From NCBI GenBank assembly GCA_017408535.1, contig JAFQUL010000105.1, forward strand, positions 1 to 14,287: 14,287 bases of DNA. The letters are read 5' to 3'. The notes below the pieces were generated by a model that made no database searches, was not told the DNA's origin, and saw only the letters and a list, made by a program, of their open reading frames with translations. This DNA is from Clostridia bacterium (GTDB lineage: Bacteria; Bacillota; Clostridia; Oscillospirales; CAG-272). Positions 1 to 7,400 of the stretch are shown piece by piece. Position numbers and translations under genes: made by a program. Numbering within the stretch: the stretch's first letter is position 1; each line of letters begins with the position of its first letter.

Positions 1-202
1 CCGCTATAACCAAGGCGAACGGTGTAATTACGGCTCCCTTGTGTAAAGGGAGCTGTCAGCAGGACATTGCGAAGCTAATGTCCCGATGACCGAGGGATTG
101 TTTTGTGTAGATTATCGCGTTTTACAATCCCTCCGTCACGGCAAGCCGTGCCACCTCCCTTTACACAAGGGAGGCTTGGTTTTAGTCCCGCTATGCGGGT
201 GG
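1..202. repeat. Palindromic intergenic repeat with nested hairpins
   Basis: The stretch contains CTCCCTTGTGTAAAGGGAG at 34-52 and an inverted CTCCCTTTACACAAGGGAG at 155-173. Each is itself nearly palindromic, and each also pairs with the other. Nested inside are GAGGGATTGT (92-101) pairing with ACAATCCCTC (124-133), a small hairpin GGACATTGC/GCTAATGTCC-like at 62-83, and CACGGC-AA-GCCGTG at 137-150. An outer AACCAAG (8-14) / CTTGGTT (175-181) pair suggests that the unit reaches the left edge. A separate CCCGC-TAT-GCGGG hairpin lies at 187-199, just past the potD stop, but it has no T-tract. This resembles the dispersed CTCCCTT-type palindromes seen in many Oscillospiraceae intergenic regions (from memory, not searched). 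There is no coding capacity. It may be a MITE-like element or may help end the pot transcript. Confidence 0.6.
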
Positions 203-209
203 ATATTTA

Positions 210-1445
210 TCAATAAATATTTCTTCTCTTGTTTCTTATGATAAAATATATTCCGAAGGAGAGAAGTGTTGCGATGATTATTCCGCAGATAACGTAGATA
301 CCGGTGCTTATATCTATATCAGACTTAAGCTCTTCCCAAAGTGTGTTGAGAAGCAGTATCTTTTCAGCGGAAAGATTTCTGTAAGTAGAGGTAGATACGC
401 TGTCAGTACCGTACATCTTCTCATAGGCGTCTTCCTTTATCTCCGCCATATACTCTATATATTCTTCACTCTCGACAACAACACGGTTGGGGGAAGCATA
501 GTAAGTATATTCGGCATTTGCTACGGCAGGCTCCTCTGTGAGCATAAAGTCGATGTATCTCTCTGCGATCAGCTTGTTCTGGCTGTTCTTGGGAATACAC
601 ATAGCGTCAACGTAGAGGTTAGTGCCTTCACCGGGGTAGAAGAACTCGAGATCCTCGTTGTTTTCATACATAGCAAGATAGTCACCTGCGTAGTATGCGG
701 CGATGGCGGCAGAGCCGTTCTCCATCTTGTTATAGATCTCATCCATTACGTATCCCTGAACAACTCTTTTCTGCTCCTTGAGCTTTTCAAGAGCTACGCG
801 CCAGTCTGCCTCGCTGTCCGAATTTACGTCAAGACCGAGATAGTACTGAGCAGAGCCGAAGGCATCGCGGGAATTATTGAACTGCAGAATATTTCCGCTG
901 TACTTTTCATCCCACATAAGCGCCCAGCTGCCGAGATTCGGATCATCCTCCTCTACCATGGTGGTATTGTAAATGATGCCGATCATACCGTACATATAAG
1001 GAACGGAATAAACGTTGCCGGGATCGTATTCAGAGTGCTGAGAGCTCTCACCCATAAATTCGGGGAGAATATTTACAGCGTTCGGAATGTTTGAGTAATC
1101 AAGGGGGGCAAGGAGATCCTCTGCGATCATACGCTCGATCATATAGTCAGAGGGGACTATAACGTCGTAGCTGACAGAGCCGGAGCTGATCTTGGCATAG
1201 AGGCTTTCATTGCTTGAGAAGGTGGAGTAGTTGACATTGACCTTAACACCGTAGGTGTCGTAATACCACTCCTCAAAGGCCTCGTTTGAATCAAGAGAAT
1301 CCTCAGAGCCGTCAGAAATGTATTCACCCCAGTTATATACGTATAGGGTCGCAGTTTCTGTGATCACGCCCTCGGAGCATCCTGCAAAGAGAGGGGTGAG
1401 GAGAACGGTACAGAGGAGAAGAAGAGAAATAAGCTTCTTTTTCAT
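210..1445 (-). CDS. potD: Spermidine/putrescine-binding lipoprotein PotD, with C-terminal membrane segment
   Basis: This is the substrate-binding component of a polyamine ABC importer, 411 residues from the chosen start. It opens with a lipoprotein signal peptide (MKKK, hydrophobic core, then FAGC with C23 as the lipidated cysteine). The mature protein shows the PotD family pattern: VYNWGEYIS, FSSNESLYAKISSG and YDVIVPSDYMIERM. ATG at 1445 is preferred because GAGAGG sits about 6-8 bases upstream. An in-frame TTG at 1451 falls almost inside that site. The start lies two bases beyond the potC stop, so the gene is last in a tight potABCD operon. Oddly, the C-terminus (about residues 381-403) is a hydrophobic stretch followed by RNKRRNIY, a probable transmembrane anchor in a protein already held by lipid. 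Putrescine versus spermidine preference cannot be read from sequence. Confidence 0.9.
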   Translation of the reverse strand: MKKKLISLLLLCTVLLTPLFAGCSEGVITETATLYVYNWGEYISDGSEDSLDSNEAFEEWYYDTYGVKVNVNYSTFSSNESLYAKISSGSVSYDVIVPSDYMIERMIAEDLLAPLDYSNIPNAVNILPEFMGESSQHSEYDPGNVYSVPYMYGMIGIIYNTTMVEEDDPNLGSWALMWDEKYSGNILQFNNSRDAFGSAQYYLGLDVNSDSEADWRVALEKLKEQKRVVQGYVMDEIYNKMENGSAAIAAYYAGDYLAMYENNEDLEFFYPGEGTNLYVDAMCIPKNSQNKLIAERYIDFMLTEEPAVANAEYTYYASPNRVVVESEEYIEYMAEIKEDAYEKMYGTDSVSTSTYRNLSAEKILLLNTLWEELKSDIDISTGIYVICGIIIATLLSFGIYFIIRNKRRNIY

Positions 1446-1447
1446 AG

Positions 1448-2257
1448 TCAACCTCTCTTTCTGCGAGTCTTGCGGTTGCCTACCGAGCCGGCGAAATTCG
1501 CGATCAGAAGCACCACAAGAATTACCATTACTATAAGTGCGGAAAGAGCGTACATACTGAACTTTACGTTATGAGCCGTCTGGTTGTAAACGTAAAGGGG
1601 AAGTGTCTGGAAATCGGGTGAGCTTACAAAATGGCTGATGACGAAATCGTCAAGAGACATAGTAAAGCCCAGCATAAGACCGGAGACGATACCGGGTACT
1701 ATCTGGGGAAGCTCAACCTTGAAGAATGCTTTTGTGGGGGTACAGCCGAGATCCTGCGCCGCCTCAGAAAGAGACTTGTCAAGCTGACGGAATCTTGGCA
1801 TTACCGACAACAGTACGTAAGGAAGGTTGAAGGTAACGTGGGCTATCAGCATAGTTCCGAAGCCGAAAAATGACTTTGAGCTGATAATCCCGGCAACCGC
1901 AACGAAAAGCAGCATCATTGAAACACCGGTAACGATATCGGGATTCATCATTGGGATATTGGTAACGGTATTTACCGCACCCTTGACGTATTTGCTCTTC
2001 ATACGGTAAAGACCCAGTGCGCCGAAGGTACCGATAACGGTGGCGATAACAGAGGAGAGCACCGCAAGCATAAGAGAGTTGCGGAGAGCGGTAAGCGCTT
2101 CCTCGTCATTGAACAGCTCCTCGTACCAGGTAAGGGAAAAACCGGAGAACTCTGCAAGTGAGCCGGACTCGTTAAAGGAAAATACGATAAGAACGATTAT
2201 AGGCACGTAGAGCAAAAGGAAGCAGAGGAAAATAAAGAATCTTGAGAAGGCTTTCAC
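1448..2257 (-). CDS. potC: Spermidine/putrescine ABC transporter permease PotC
   Basis: This is the second membrane subunit of the polyamine importer, 269 residues and about six membrane helices. The cytoplasmic EAA loop that docks on the ATPase is clear at about residues 165-190 (EAAQDLGCTPTKAFF...LPQIVPGI). The N-terminal helix is followed by the extracytoplasmic segment FSFNESGSLAEFSGFSLTWY, typical of PotC. The start is GTG at 2257, chosen because AGGAGG lies about nine bases upstream; the GTGA overlaps the TGA of potB, indicating translational coupling. The C-terminus ends in a basic tail (NRKTRRKRG). The last codons carry the ribosome binding site of potD, so the order A-B-C-D is preserved without intergenic space. 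Confidence 0.92.
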   Translation of the reverse strand: MKAFSRFFIFLCFLLLYVPIIVLIVFSFNESGSLAEFSGFSLTWYEELFNDEEALTALRNSLMLAVLSSVIATVIGTFGALGLYRMKSKYVKGAVNTVTNIPMMNPDIVTGVSMMLLFVAVAGIISSKSFFGFGTMLIAHVTFNLPYVLLSVMPRFRQLDKSLSEAAQDLGCTPTKAFFKVELPQIVPGIVSGLMLGFTMSLDDFVISHFVSSPDFQTLPLYVYNQTAHNVKFSMYALSALIVMVILVVLLIANFAGSVGNRKTRRKRG

Positions 2258-3096
2258 GGCATGATACCTCCTCTTTTATTCTTGCTTTCCGCTTCATCGT
2301 CTGAGAAGCGGTTAAGTATACGCACCGAGATAATGATAAGTATCATCATGATAAGGGACATAGCCGCACCGATATTGTAGGTGCTGGGGTTCTGAAAAAG
2401 ACGCTCTATCGTGTCACCCACAAGGTCTATCTTACCTGCGCCCAGCTTCTGGGAAATATAGAAGGTACTGATAGACGGTACGAATACCATAGTGATACCG
2501 GATACGACTCCGGAAACGGTAAGGGGCATGATAACACGGGTCATAGTCTGCCAGCCGTTACAGCCAAGATCCTGAGAAGCCTCTATATAACGAACGTCAA
2601 GCTTTGTCATAGAGGTAAATATCGGAAGCACCATATAGGGCAGAAAGTCGTATATCATACCGAGGATAACACCGAAGTTAGTTCCTACTATCGGGAGCTT
2701 GGAAAGCCCTATACTCTCGAGAAATGAGTTAAGTATTCCGCCGTTGTCAAGCAGTGCCATAAGTGCGTAGGTACGGATAAGCAGGTTGCACCACATGGGG
2801 AGCATAACAAGCACCAGCAGCACCTTCTGCATACGGGGACTCTGCTTTGACATAAAGTAAGCGAGAGGGTAGCCGATAAGCAGGCAAATAACTGTTGCTA
2901 TGAGTGCAAAGGCAATGGAAAGTATAAAAACGTTTCCGTATCTTGAAAGGGTAGTGATATTTGAGAAGGAGAAATTGCCTTCTGCATCGGTGAAAGCGAA
3001 GTACACCACAAACACCATGGGTACGATTATGAAAAGGATCGCCCACAGAATATGAGGTGCCGCCGCAAATTTCTGAAATACGGCGTTCTTTTTCAT
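2254..3096 (-). CDS. potB: Spermidine/putrescine ABC transporter permease PotB
   Basis: This is the first membrane subunit of the polyamine importer, 280 residues, pairing with PotC to form the pore. It has an N-terminal helix at about 17-36, further hydrophobic helices, and the permease EAA loop at about 172-198 (EASQDLGCNGWQTMTRVIMPLTVSG written here only in part: EASQDLGCN...IMPLTVSG). This loop parallels the one in PotC. The ATG at 3096 overlaps the potA stop as ATGA, and GGAGG lies about ten bases upstream. The stop in turn overlaps the GTG of potC. A 280-residue length is normal for PotB. The assignment to B rather than C rests on operon order and the longer N-terminal region. Confidence 0.92.
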   Translation of the reverse strand: MKKNAVFQKFAAAPHILWAILFIIVPMVFVVYFAFTDAEGNFSFSNITTLSRYGNVFILSIAFALIATVICLLIGYPLAYFMSKQSPRMQKVLLVLVMLPMWCNLLIRTYALMALLDNGGILNSFLESIGLSKLPIVGTNFGVILGMIYDFLPYMVLPIFTSMTKLDVRYIEASQDLGCNGWQTMTRVIMPLTVSGVVSGITMVFVPSISTFYISQKLGAGKIDLVGDTIERLFQNPSTYNIGAAMSLIMMILIIISVRILNRFSDDEAESKNKRGGIMP

Positions 3097-4241
3097 TCGG
3101 CAGCTTCCTCCGCGGTATCTTCCTCCTCTGTATCCTCAATATCACTGAGATGCTCCAGCTCATCGCTGAAGGAGGAATAATCACCGTATTTACCGGAATA
3201 TTCCGACTTTTTCATAACGTGGATAGCCTCGGGCTCTATATCGAGACCGATAACGGCATCGGGAGCTACGTAATCGGAGGTCTCAAGCATCCACATGAAG
3301 CCGCCTACGTCAACGATGATCTCGTAATAGTCGCCCTTAAAGGTGACGTTTGAGACGGTTCCGGTAAGCATACCCTTGTCGGTAGCAACAACGTCAACGT
3401 CCTCGGGACGGACAACAACGTCAACCTTTTCGCCGCACTGAAGTCCCTTATCGACACAGGTGAATACGTGACCTGAGAACTTTACCTTGTAGTCCTCGAG
3501 CATAACACCGTCGAGAATGTTAGACTCACCGATGAAATCGGCAACGAAAGCATTCTCAGGCTCGTTATATATATCAACGGGAGTACCTATCTGCTGTATT
3601 CTGCCGTCCGCCATTACTACGACGGTATCGGACATAGAGAGAGCCTCCTCCTGATCGTGAGTAACGTATATAAATGTAATACCGGTCTGGCGCTGTATTC
3701 TCTTAAGCTCGACCTGCATATCCTTGCGGAGCTTAAGGTCAAGAGCACCGAGAGGCTCGTCCAGCAGGAGCACCTTAGGCTCGTTGATGAGCGCACGTGC
3801 AATAGCGACTCTCTGCTGCTGACCGCCGGAGAGGGTATTCACGCTTCTTTTTTCAAACCCGGAGAGGTTGACCAGCTTAAGCAGCTCTGTAACTCTTTCT
3901 TTAATTACGCTGTCGGGGGTCTTTTTAAGTCGCAGGCCAAAAGCAACGTTCTCATACACGTTCAGGTGAGGGAAGAGAGCGTACTTCTGAAAGACCGTAT
4001 TAACAGAACGTTTATACGGGGGAAGATTATTGACTTTTTTGCCGTTGAAAAAGACATCTCCGCTGTCCTGGGTAACAAAGCCGCCGATTATACGAAGGGT
4101 AGTGGTCTTACCGCAACCGGAGGGACCCAGCAGAGTGACAAATTCTTTATCGTGGATGTCGAGATCGATGCCTTTAAGTACCTGTTCACCGTCAAATTCC
4201 ACGGAAATTTTTTTAAGTTCAATGATCTTGTTTTTGTCCAA
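3093..4241 (-). CDS. potA: Spermidine/putrescine ABC transporter ATP-binding protein PotA
   Basis: This is the ATPase subunit that powers polyamine import, 382 residues from the chosen start. All nucleotide-binding motifs are intact: Walker A GPSGCGKT (about 39-46), Q-loop glutamine in VFQKYALFPH (Q85), signature LSGGQQQR (137-144), Walker B VLLLDEP (157-163) and switch histidine in YVTHDQEEA (H195). A TOBE-type beta domain follows, as usual for PotA/MalK-class ATPases. The tail is strongly acidic (EDTEEEDTAEEAAE). Two TTG starts are possible. TTG 4253 sits only two bases after AAAAGGAG, which is too close. TTG 4241 has TGGAG six bases upstream and is preferred, though the choice is uncertain. 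No PotR-like regulator precedes the operon here. Confidence 0.92.
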   Translation of the reverse strand: MDKNKIIELKKISVEFDGEQVLKGIDLDIHDKEFVTLLGPSGCGKTTTLRIIGGFVTQDSGDVFFNGKKVNNLPPYKRSVNTVFQKYALFPHLNVYENVAFGLRLKKTPDSVIKERVTELLKLVNLSGFEKRSVNTLSGGQQQRVAIARALINEPKVLLLDEPLGALDLKLRKDMQVELKRIQRQTGITFIYVTHDQEEALSMSDTVVVMADGRIQQIGTPVDIYNEPENAFVADFIGESNILDGVMLEDYKVKFSGHVFTCVDKGLQCGEKVDVVVRPEDVDVVATDKGMLTGTVSNVTFKGDYYEIIVDVGGFMWMLETSDYVAPDAVIGLDIEPEAIHVMKKSEYSGKYGDYSSFSDELEHLSDIEDTEEEDTAEEAAE

Positions 4242-4293
4242 TTTAGTCTCCAATACTCCTTTTAGAATTATACTAACCTATAGTAACGGATGT

Positions 4294-4322
4294 ATTGTAT
4301 CAAATTCGACATATAATTGCAA
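4294..4322 (-). promoter_or_regulatory. Sigma-A promoter of the potABCD operon
   Basis: Read on the minus strand, TTGCAA (4317-4322) and TACAAT (4294-4299) are separated by exactly 17 bases. That is a good housekeeping promoter, with transcription expected to start near 4287, about 45 bases before the potA start. The rest of the 4254-4459 gap is AT-rich with repeated CCTCTGA-like runs. I see no convincing terminator for the upstream M50 gene and no clear operator. Confidence 0.6.
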
Positions 4323-4459
4323 TAGATTTTCGAAAAAATACTCGAAAAAAATAGAATTAGCCACAATAGGACGGGATTAAACCGCAGAAAATTGCAAAAA
4401 AAGCAGTTTTTCCTCTGAAATCCTTCGTTATTCTCCGCTTTCCTCTGATTTCCTCTGTT

Positions 4460-5032
4460 TTAGTATGAAAGTATCAATTCAAGTAAAATGTATATCGAAA
4501 CCACCATAAGTGACAAATTTATACGGTACACAAACTGAACGCATACGGCAAAGGTAAGAAAAAGAACGGCTGAGATAAAATGTATTGCTCCCGACAGCTT
4601 TACCGCTTTATCCTCCGGGAATAACATAAGCAGTATACAGGATAGCGCTTTTCCACCGTCACATATACTGAGAGGTAATAGATTAAACATAGCAATTCCG
4701 ACGGCTGAAAAATAGTAAAATACGAATGTCACCGATATGAATGGCAGAGAAAGAAGCAAAAAAACAAAATTCGCACCGCTGCCCGATAGCAGGATTAACA
4801 GTTCCTTTTTATATGAGACCGTCCCGTCGGAAAAAGAGATATTCATACCGATATATCTCCCCTCTGCACTTGTCGGACGGACACCCAGGAGAAGGGCCGC
4901 CAAAAGGTGACCCCCCTCATGCACCGCTATATGCAAAAGAAGTATGAGGGGAAAAACGTTTTTCTCAATAACACTCAGCCAAATAAAACAAAGCGGTAAA
5001 AGACCTACCGAAACGATACGCCGTGCAATCAA
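4460..5032 (-). CDS. M50-family intramembrane metalloprotease, SpoIVFB-like (short form)
   Basis: This is a polytopic site-2-type protease of 190 residues. The zinc motif HEGGH (H38, E39, H42) lies in an early membrane helix. The third ligand motif NLLPLSICDGG (N117-G127, D125) lies in a later one, and between them LLSGSGAN matches the conserved glycine/asparagine loop of the family. In Bacillus, SpoIVFB cleaves pro-sigma-K in the mother cell during sporulation. A similar role is inferred here because the gene follows, with a four-base TTGA overlap, a SpoIVFA-like M23 protein in the same order as in Bacillus. The protein ends soon after the last helices and has no room for the C-terminal CBS domain of Bacillus SpoIVFB. 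The start is TTG 5032, with GGAG about ten bases upstream. Another M50 role, in the forespore or elsewhere, cannot be excluded. Confidence 0.75.
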   Translation of the reverse strand: MIARRIVSVGLLPLCFIWLSVIEKNVFPLILLLHIAVHEGGHLLAALLLGVRPTSAEGRYIGMNISFSDGTVSYKKELLILLSGSGANFVFLLLSLPFISVTFVFYYFSAVGIAMFNLLPLSICDGGKALSCILLMLFPEDKAVKLSGAIHFISAVLFLTFAVCVQFVYRINLSLMVVSIYILLELILSY

Positions 5033-5835
5033 ACGCCTTCTTCTCCGGAGCCAGTAAGATAAGCGGCAGGGTCAACGGCTTCTCCGTTAACTCTTACCTC
5101 AAAGTGAAGATGAGGTCCGGTCGACCTGCCGGTATTTCCCGAAAAGGCTATCGTCTGTCCCGCCTTTACCCGATCTCCCTTTTTTGCTATCAGAGTGTCA
5201 AGATGTGCGTACAGAGTCTCATAGTCTCCGTGTGAGACGATCATATAGTTACCGTAACTGTTTGACGAGGATGCCGTCACAACGTACCCGTCGGAATAGG
5301 AATATACCGATGTACCGATCGGAACCTCTATATCAAGACCTTTGTGGAATTCATATTCTTCAGTGCCGCTGTTTTCTGCATAAAATGGATTTTTCCTTTC
5401 CGAAAAGCCTGACGTCACTGTACCGTTTACCGGCATTACGTTTCCGCCCGGGAGAAATACCGGTCGGTTTTCCCCGTGTACTGTGGCGGCAAGCTGTTTT
5501 TGTATCTTATCGATATAAGCCTTTGCGGCGGCTTCTACCGTCGCCTGATACTCATCTGTAAGCTTATCGTATATATCGGTTGTATCAGTTACGGCTCCTC
5601 CGGCTATATCGGTTTCTTCTCCGTGACTGAATATCATCTGAAATCCGTTTTTGTCTGAATTTGCCTTTTTTGCTATATCAAAAAAATATATTGCTCCCAG
5701 CGACACGGTATATATACCGAGCAAAAGAGTCAGTGATCTTACGGTAGCTTTTGATATCTTGCTTTTTGTCTTTTTTGAGGCATTATCCGTCTTGATTTTT
5801 CTTGAGACCCCGCTTGTGATTTTTCCTCTGTCCAT
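5029..5835 (-). CDS. Membrane-anchored M23 (LytM) domain protein, SpoIVFA-like
   Basis: 268 residues from the preferred start. There is a basic cytoplasmic N-terminus (1-32), one membrane helix (about 33-55), a helical linker (about 86-118), and a C-terminal M23/LytM domain (about 135-262). The zinc ligand set of active M23 endopeptidases appears complete: H164 and D168 in FHKGLD, H211 in YAHL, and H242/H244 in HLHFEV. The single-pass plus LytM layout, and the overlap with the SpoIVFB-like protease gene, match SpoIVFA, which anchors and restrains SpoIVFB in the outer forespore membrane. ATG 5835 is chosen because AAAGGGGTGG lies seven bases upstream; the in-frame ATG at 5859 has no ribosome binding site. 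It could instead be a generic cell-wall endopeptidase such as a SpoIIQ-like protein, but the neighbour favours SpoIVFA. Confidence 0.7.
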   Translation of the reverse strand: MDRGKITSGVSRKIKTDNASKKTKSKISKATVRSLTLLLGIYTVSLGAIYFFDIAKKANSDKNGFQMIFSHGEETDIAGGAVTDTTDIYDKLTDEYQATVEAAAKAYIDKIQKQLAATVHGENRPVFLPGGNVMPVNGTVTSGFSERKNPFYAENSGTEEYEFHKGLDIEVPIGTSVYSYSDGYVVTASSSNSYGNYMIVSHGDYETLYAHLDTLIAKKGDRVKAGQTIAFSGNTGRSTGPHLHFEVRVNGEAVDPAAYLTGSGEEGV

Positions 5836-5913
5836 ATCTGCCACCCCTTTATTTATCATCAGAATAAATTATGTTTTACACCTCTTTTTTAGTACACATT
5901 TATTACCGACCTA

Positions 5914-5942
5914 TTGAAGAAAAATAAAGGGTATGGTATAAT
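5914..5942 (+). promoter_or_regulatory. Sigma-A promoter of the MATE gene
   Basis: TTGAAG (5914-5919) and TATAAT (5937-5942) are 17 bases apart, placing the transcript start near 5949, about 27 bases before the ATG. The divergent SpoIVFA-like gene shares this 140-base gap, but I could not find a convincing sigma-A or sigma-E promoter for it. Confidence 0.65.
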
Positions 5943-5975
5943 ATCCGGGACAATTATAGCTTTGGGAGATAACGG

Positions 5976-7352
5976 ATGTTTTTTGTCAGGGAGAAAGCAT
6001 TTTATAAAACTGTTTTTTCGATAGCCATACCTATCGCACTTCAGAACGTGGTGGGTACCGTGCTTAATATGGCAGATACTGTAATGCTCGGGATGGTGGA
6101 TGCAAAGACTGAGGAGACCATAGCCGCAGCAGGATATGCCAATCAGATATATTTTCTGTATTCACTTTTTATTTTCGGTATGTGCTCCGGCTCGGCGGTG
6201 CTTATCAGTCAGTATTGGGGCAAGAAGGATTTTGTATCTATAAACAGGGTCAGCGGTATATCACTTATGTCGGCGCTGAGCCTCGGGCTGATTTTCACCG
6301 TCTGCTGCTTTACCTTTGCACCGAACATTATATCTGTATTCACCTCCTCACAAGAGGTTATCAATATGGGAGCAGGATATCTGAGGATAGTTATATTTTC
6401 ATATCTTCCTGCGACGCTGACACTTATTCTGGGCGGAAGCCTAAGGGCAACAGAGCAGGTAAAAATAGTCCTGTTTACCAACGTTTCTGCTGTCTTTATA
6501 AACATAGTCCTTAACTATGTACTTATCTTCGGTAAGTTCGGCGCACCTGTTCTCGGAATAAACGGTGCGGCGTATGCGACACTTATTGCCCGTATAGTCG
6601 AGTGCTCTATAATTCTCATCTACGTCATATTCTTTGAAAAGAGGGTTAATTACCGCATCAGACTTATGCTGAAGCCGGGTAAGGTGCTCATCCGTGACTT
6701 TCTCAGATACAGCAGTCCTGTTATCTTTAACGAAACCCTGTGGGGACTCGGTATCACTATACACTCGGTTGTTTACGGGAATATGGGGGATGAAATATTT
6801 GCGGCATACACCATCGCCGCTGTGTTTGAAAAGATCGGTATCTTATTCGCTATGGGATTTTCAAATGCGGCAGGCATTATTATCGGCCGTGAGATCGGTG
6901 CGGGACGGGAAAAGAACGTTATGCGGTATGCCCGCGTAATGCTGTTTTTCTCAGCGGCTTCGGTGTTTATAGTATTTTCGACCATCGTTCTTTTCAGAGA
7001 ACCGCTTATCGGTATATACGGGAATATTGACGCCGCAACTGCCAAAACCGTATCAAATCTGCTGCTTGTAATGCTGCTGATAACAACGGTAAAGGGATAT
7101 AACACCTGTGCCATTGTGGGAACGATACGTGCGGGCGGAGATACCGTTACCGGTATGTTTATTGACATAACCCCTATGTACAGCATTGCCATTCCCCTCG
7201 GATTTGTTTTTGCATTTGTGCTTAAAGCTCCAATATATCTGGTTTACCCGGTGTTAATGAGCGACGAGCTTTTGAAGGTGGTCATCAACACTCTGTATAT
7301 AGCCTCCGGCAGGTGGATCAGACGTATAACCAGAGATGAAAGTAACCTGTAG
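5976..7352 (+). CDS. MATE family multidrug/Na+ (or H+) antiporter
   Basis: A membrane protein of 458 residues, the usual MATE length, with about twelve predicted helices in two similar halves. The N-terminal half starts with the family pattern IAIPIALQNVVGTVLNMADT and continues with ISQYWGKKD. The second half repeats the style with YSSPVIFNETLWGLG and AAGIIIGREIGAGR. MATE proteins export cationic drugs or metabolites using an ion gradient; the substrate cannot be predicted here. GGGAG lies nine bases before the ATG. It is monocistronic: its own promoter is upstream and the next gene converges on it across a long hairpin. No regulator is adjacent. Confidence 0.9.
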   Translation: MFFVREKAFYKTVFSIAIPIALQNVVGTVLNMADTVMLGMVDAKTEETIAAAGYANQIYFLYSLFIFGMCSGSAVLISQYWGKKDFVSINRVSGISLMSALSLGLIFTVCCFTFAPNIISVFTSSQEVINMGAGYLRIVIFSYLPATLTLILGGSLRATEQVKIVLFTNVSAVFINIVLNYVLIFGKFGAPVLGINGAAYATLIARIVECSIILIYVIFFEKRVNYRIRLMLKPGKVLIRDFLRYSSPVIFNETLWGLGITIHSVVYGNMGDEIFAAYTIAAVFEKIGILFAMGFSNAAGIIIGREIGAGREKNVMRYARVMLFFSAASVFIVFSTIVLFREPLIGIYGNIDAATAKTVSNLLLVMLLITTVKGYNTCAIVGTIRAGGDTVTGMFIDITPMYSIAIPLGFVFAFVLKAPIYLVYPVLMSDELLKVVINTLYIASGRWIRRITRDESNL

Positions 7353-7398
7353 AAAAAAGGCCCTCTGCAACAGGCAAATTGCCTTTGCAGAGGGCCTT
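7353..7398. terminator. Shared terminator hairpin between convergent genes
   Basis: AAGGCCCTCTGCAA (7357-7370) pairs perfectly with TTGCAGAGGGCCTT (7385-7398), and the loop can add AGGC/GCCT. Read on the minus strand, the stem is followed by a run of six T (A-run at 7353-7358), so it is a classic intrinsic terminator for the C39-like peptidase gene. On the plus strand the tract after the stem is TTCCTC, so it is weaker for the MATE transcript. It starts immediately after the MATE stop and ends just before the opposing stop. Confidence 0.85.
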
Positions 7399-7400
7399 CC

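Noticed and set aside
187..199. CCCGCTATGCGGG as a potD terminator
   Set aside because: The five-base stem has no T-run on the minus strand, so it is not listed as an intrinsic terminator.
3657..4265. 202-codon open frame on the plus strand opposite potA
   Set aside because: It is fully antisense to a gene with all ABC ATPase motifs intact; its translation shows no recognisable domain or ribosome binding site.
4741..5561. Plus-strand open frames opposite the M50 and M23 genes
   Set aside because: They are antisense shadows with arginine- and serine-rich translations, and the minus-strand genes carry intact catalytic motifs.
5836..5975. CATAATTT as a sigma-E -10 box for the SpoIVFA-like gene
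   Set aside because: No sigma-E-type -35 element is found at the proper distance, so the match is not better than chance in AT-rich DNA.
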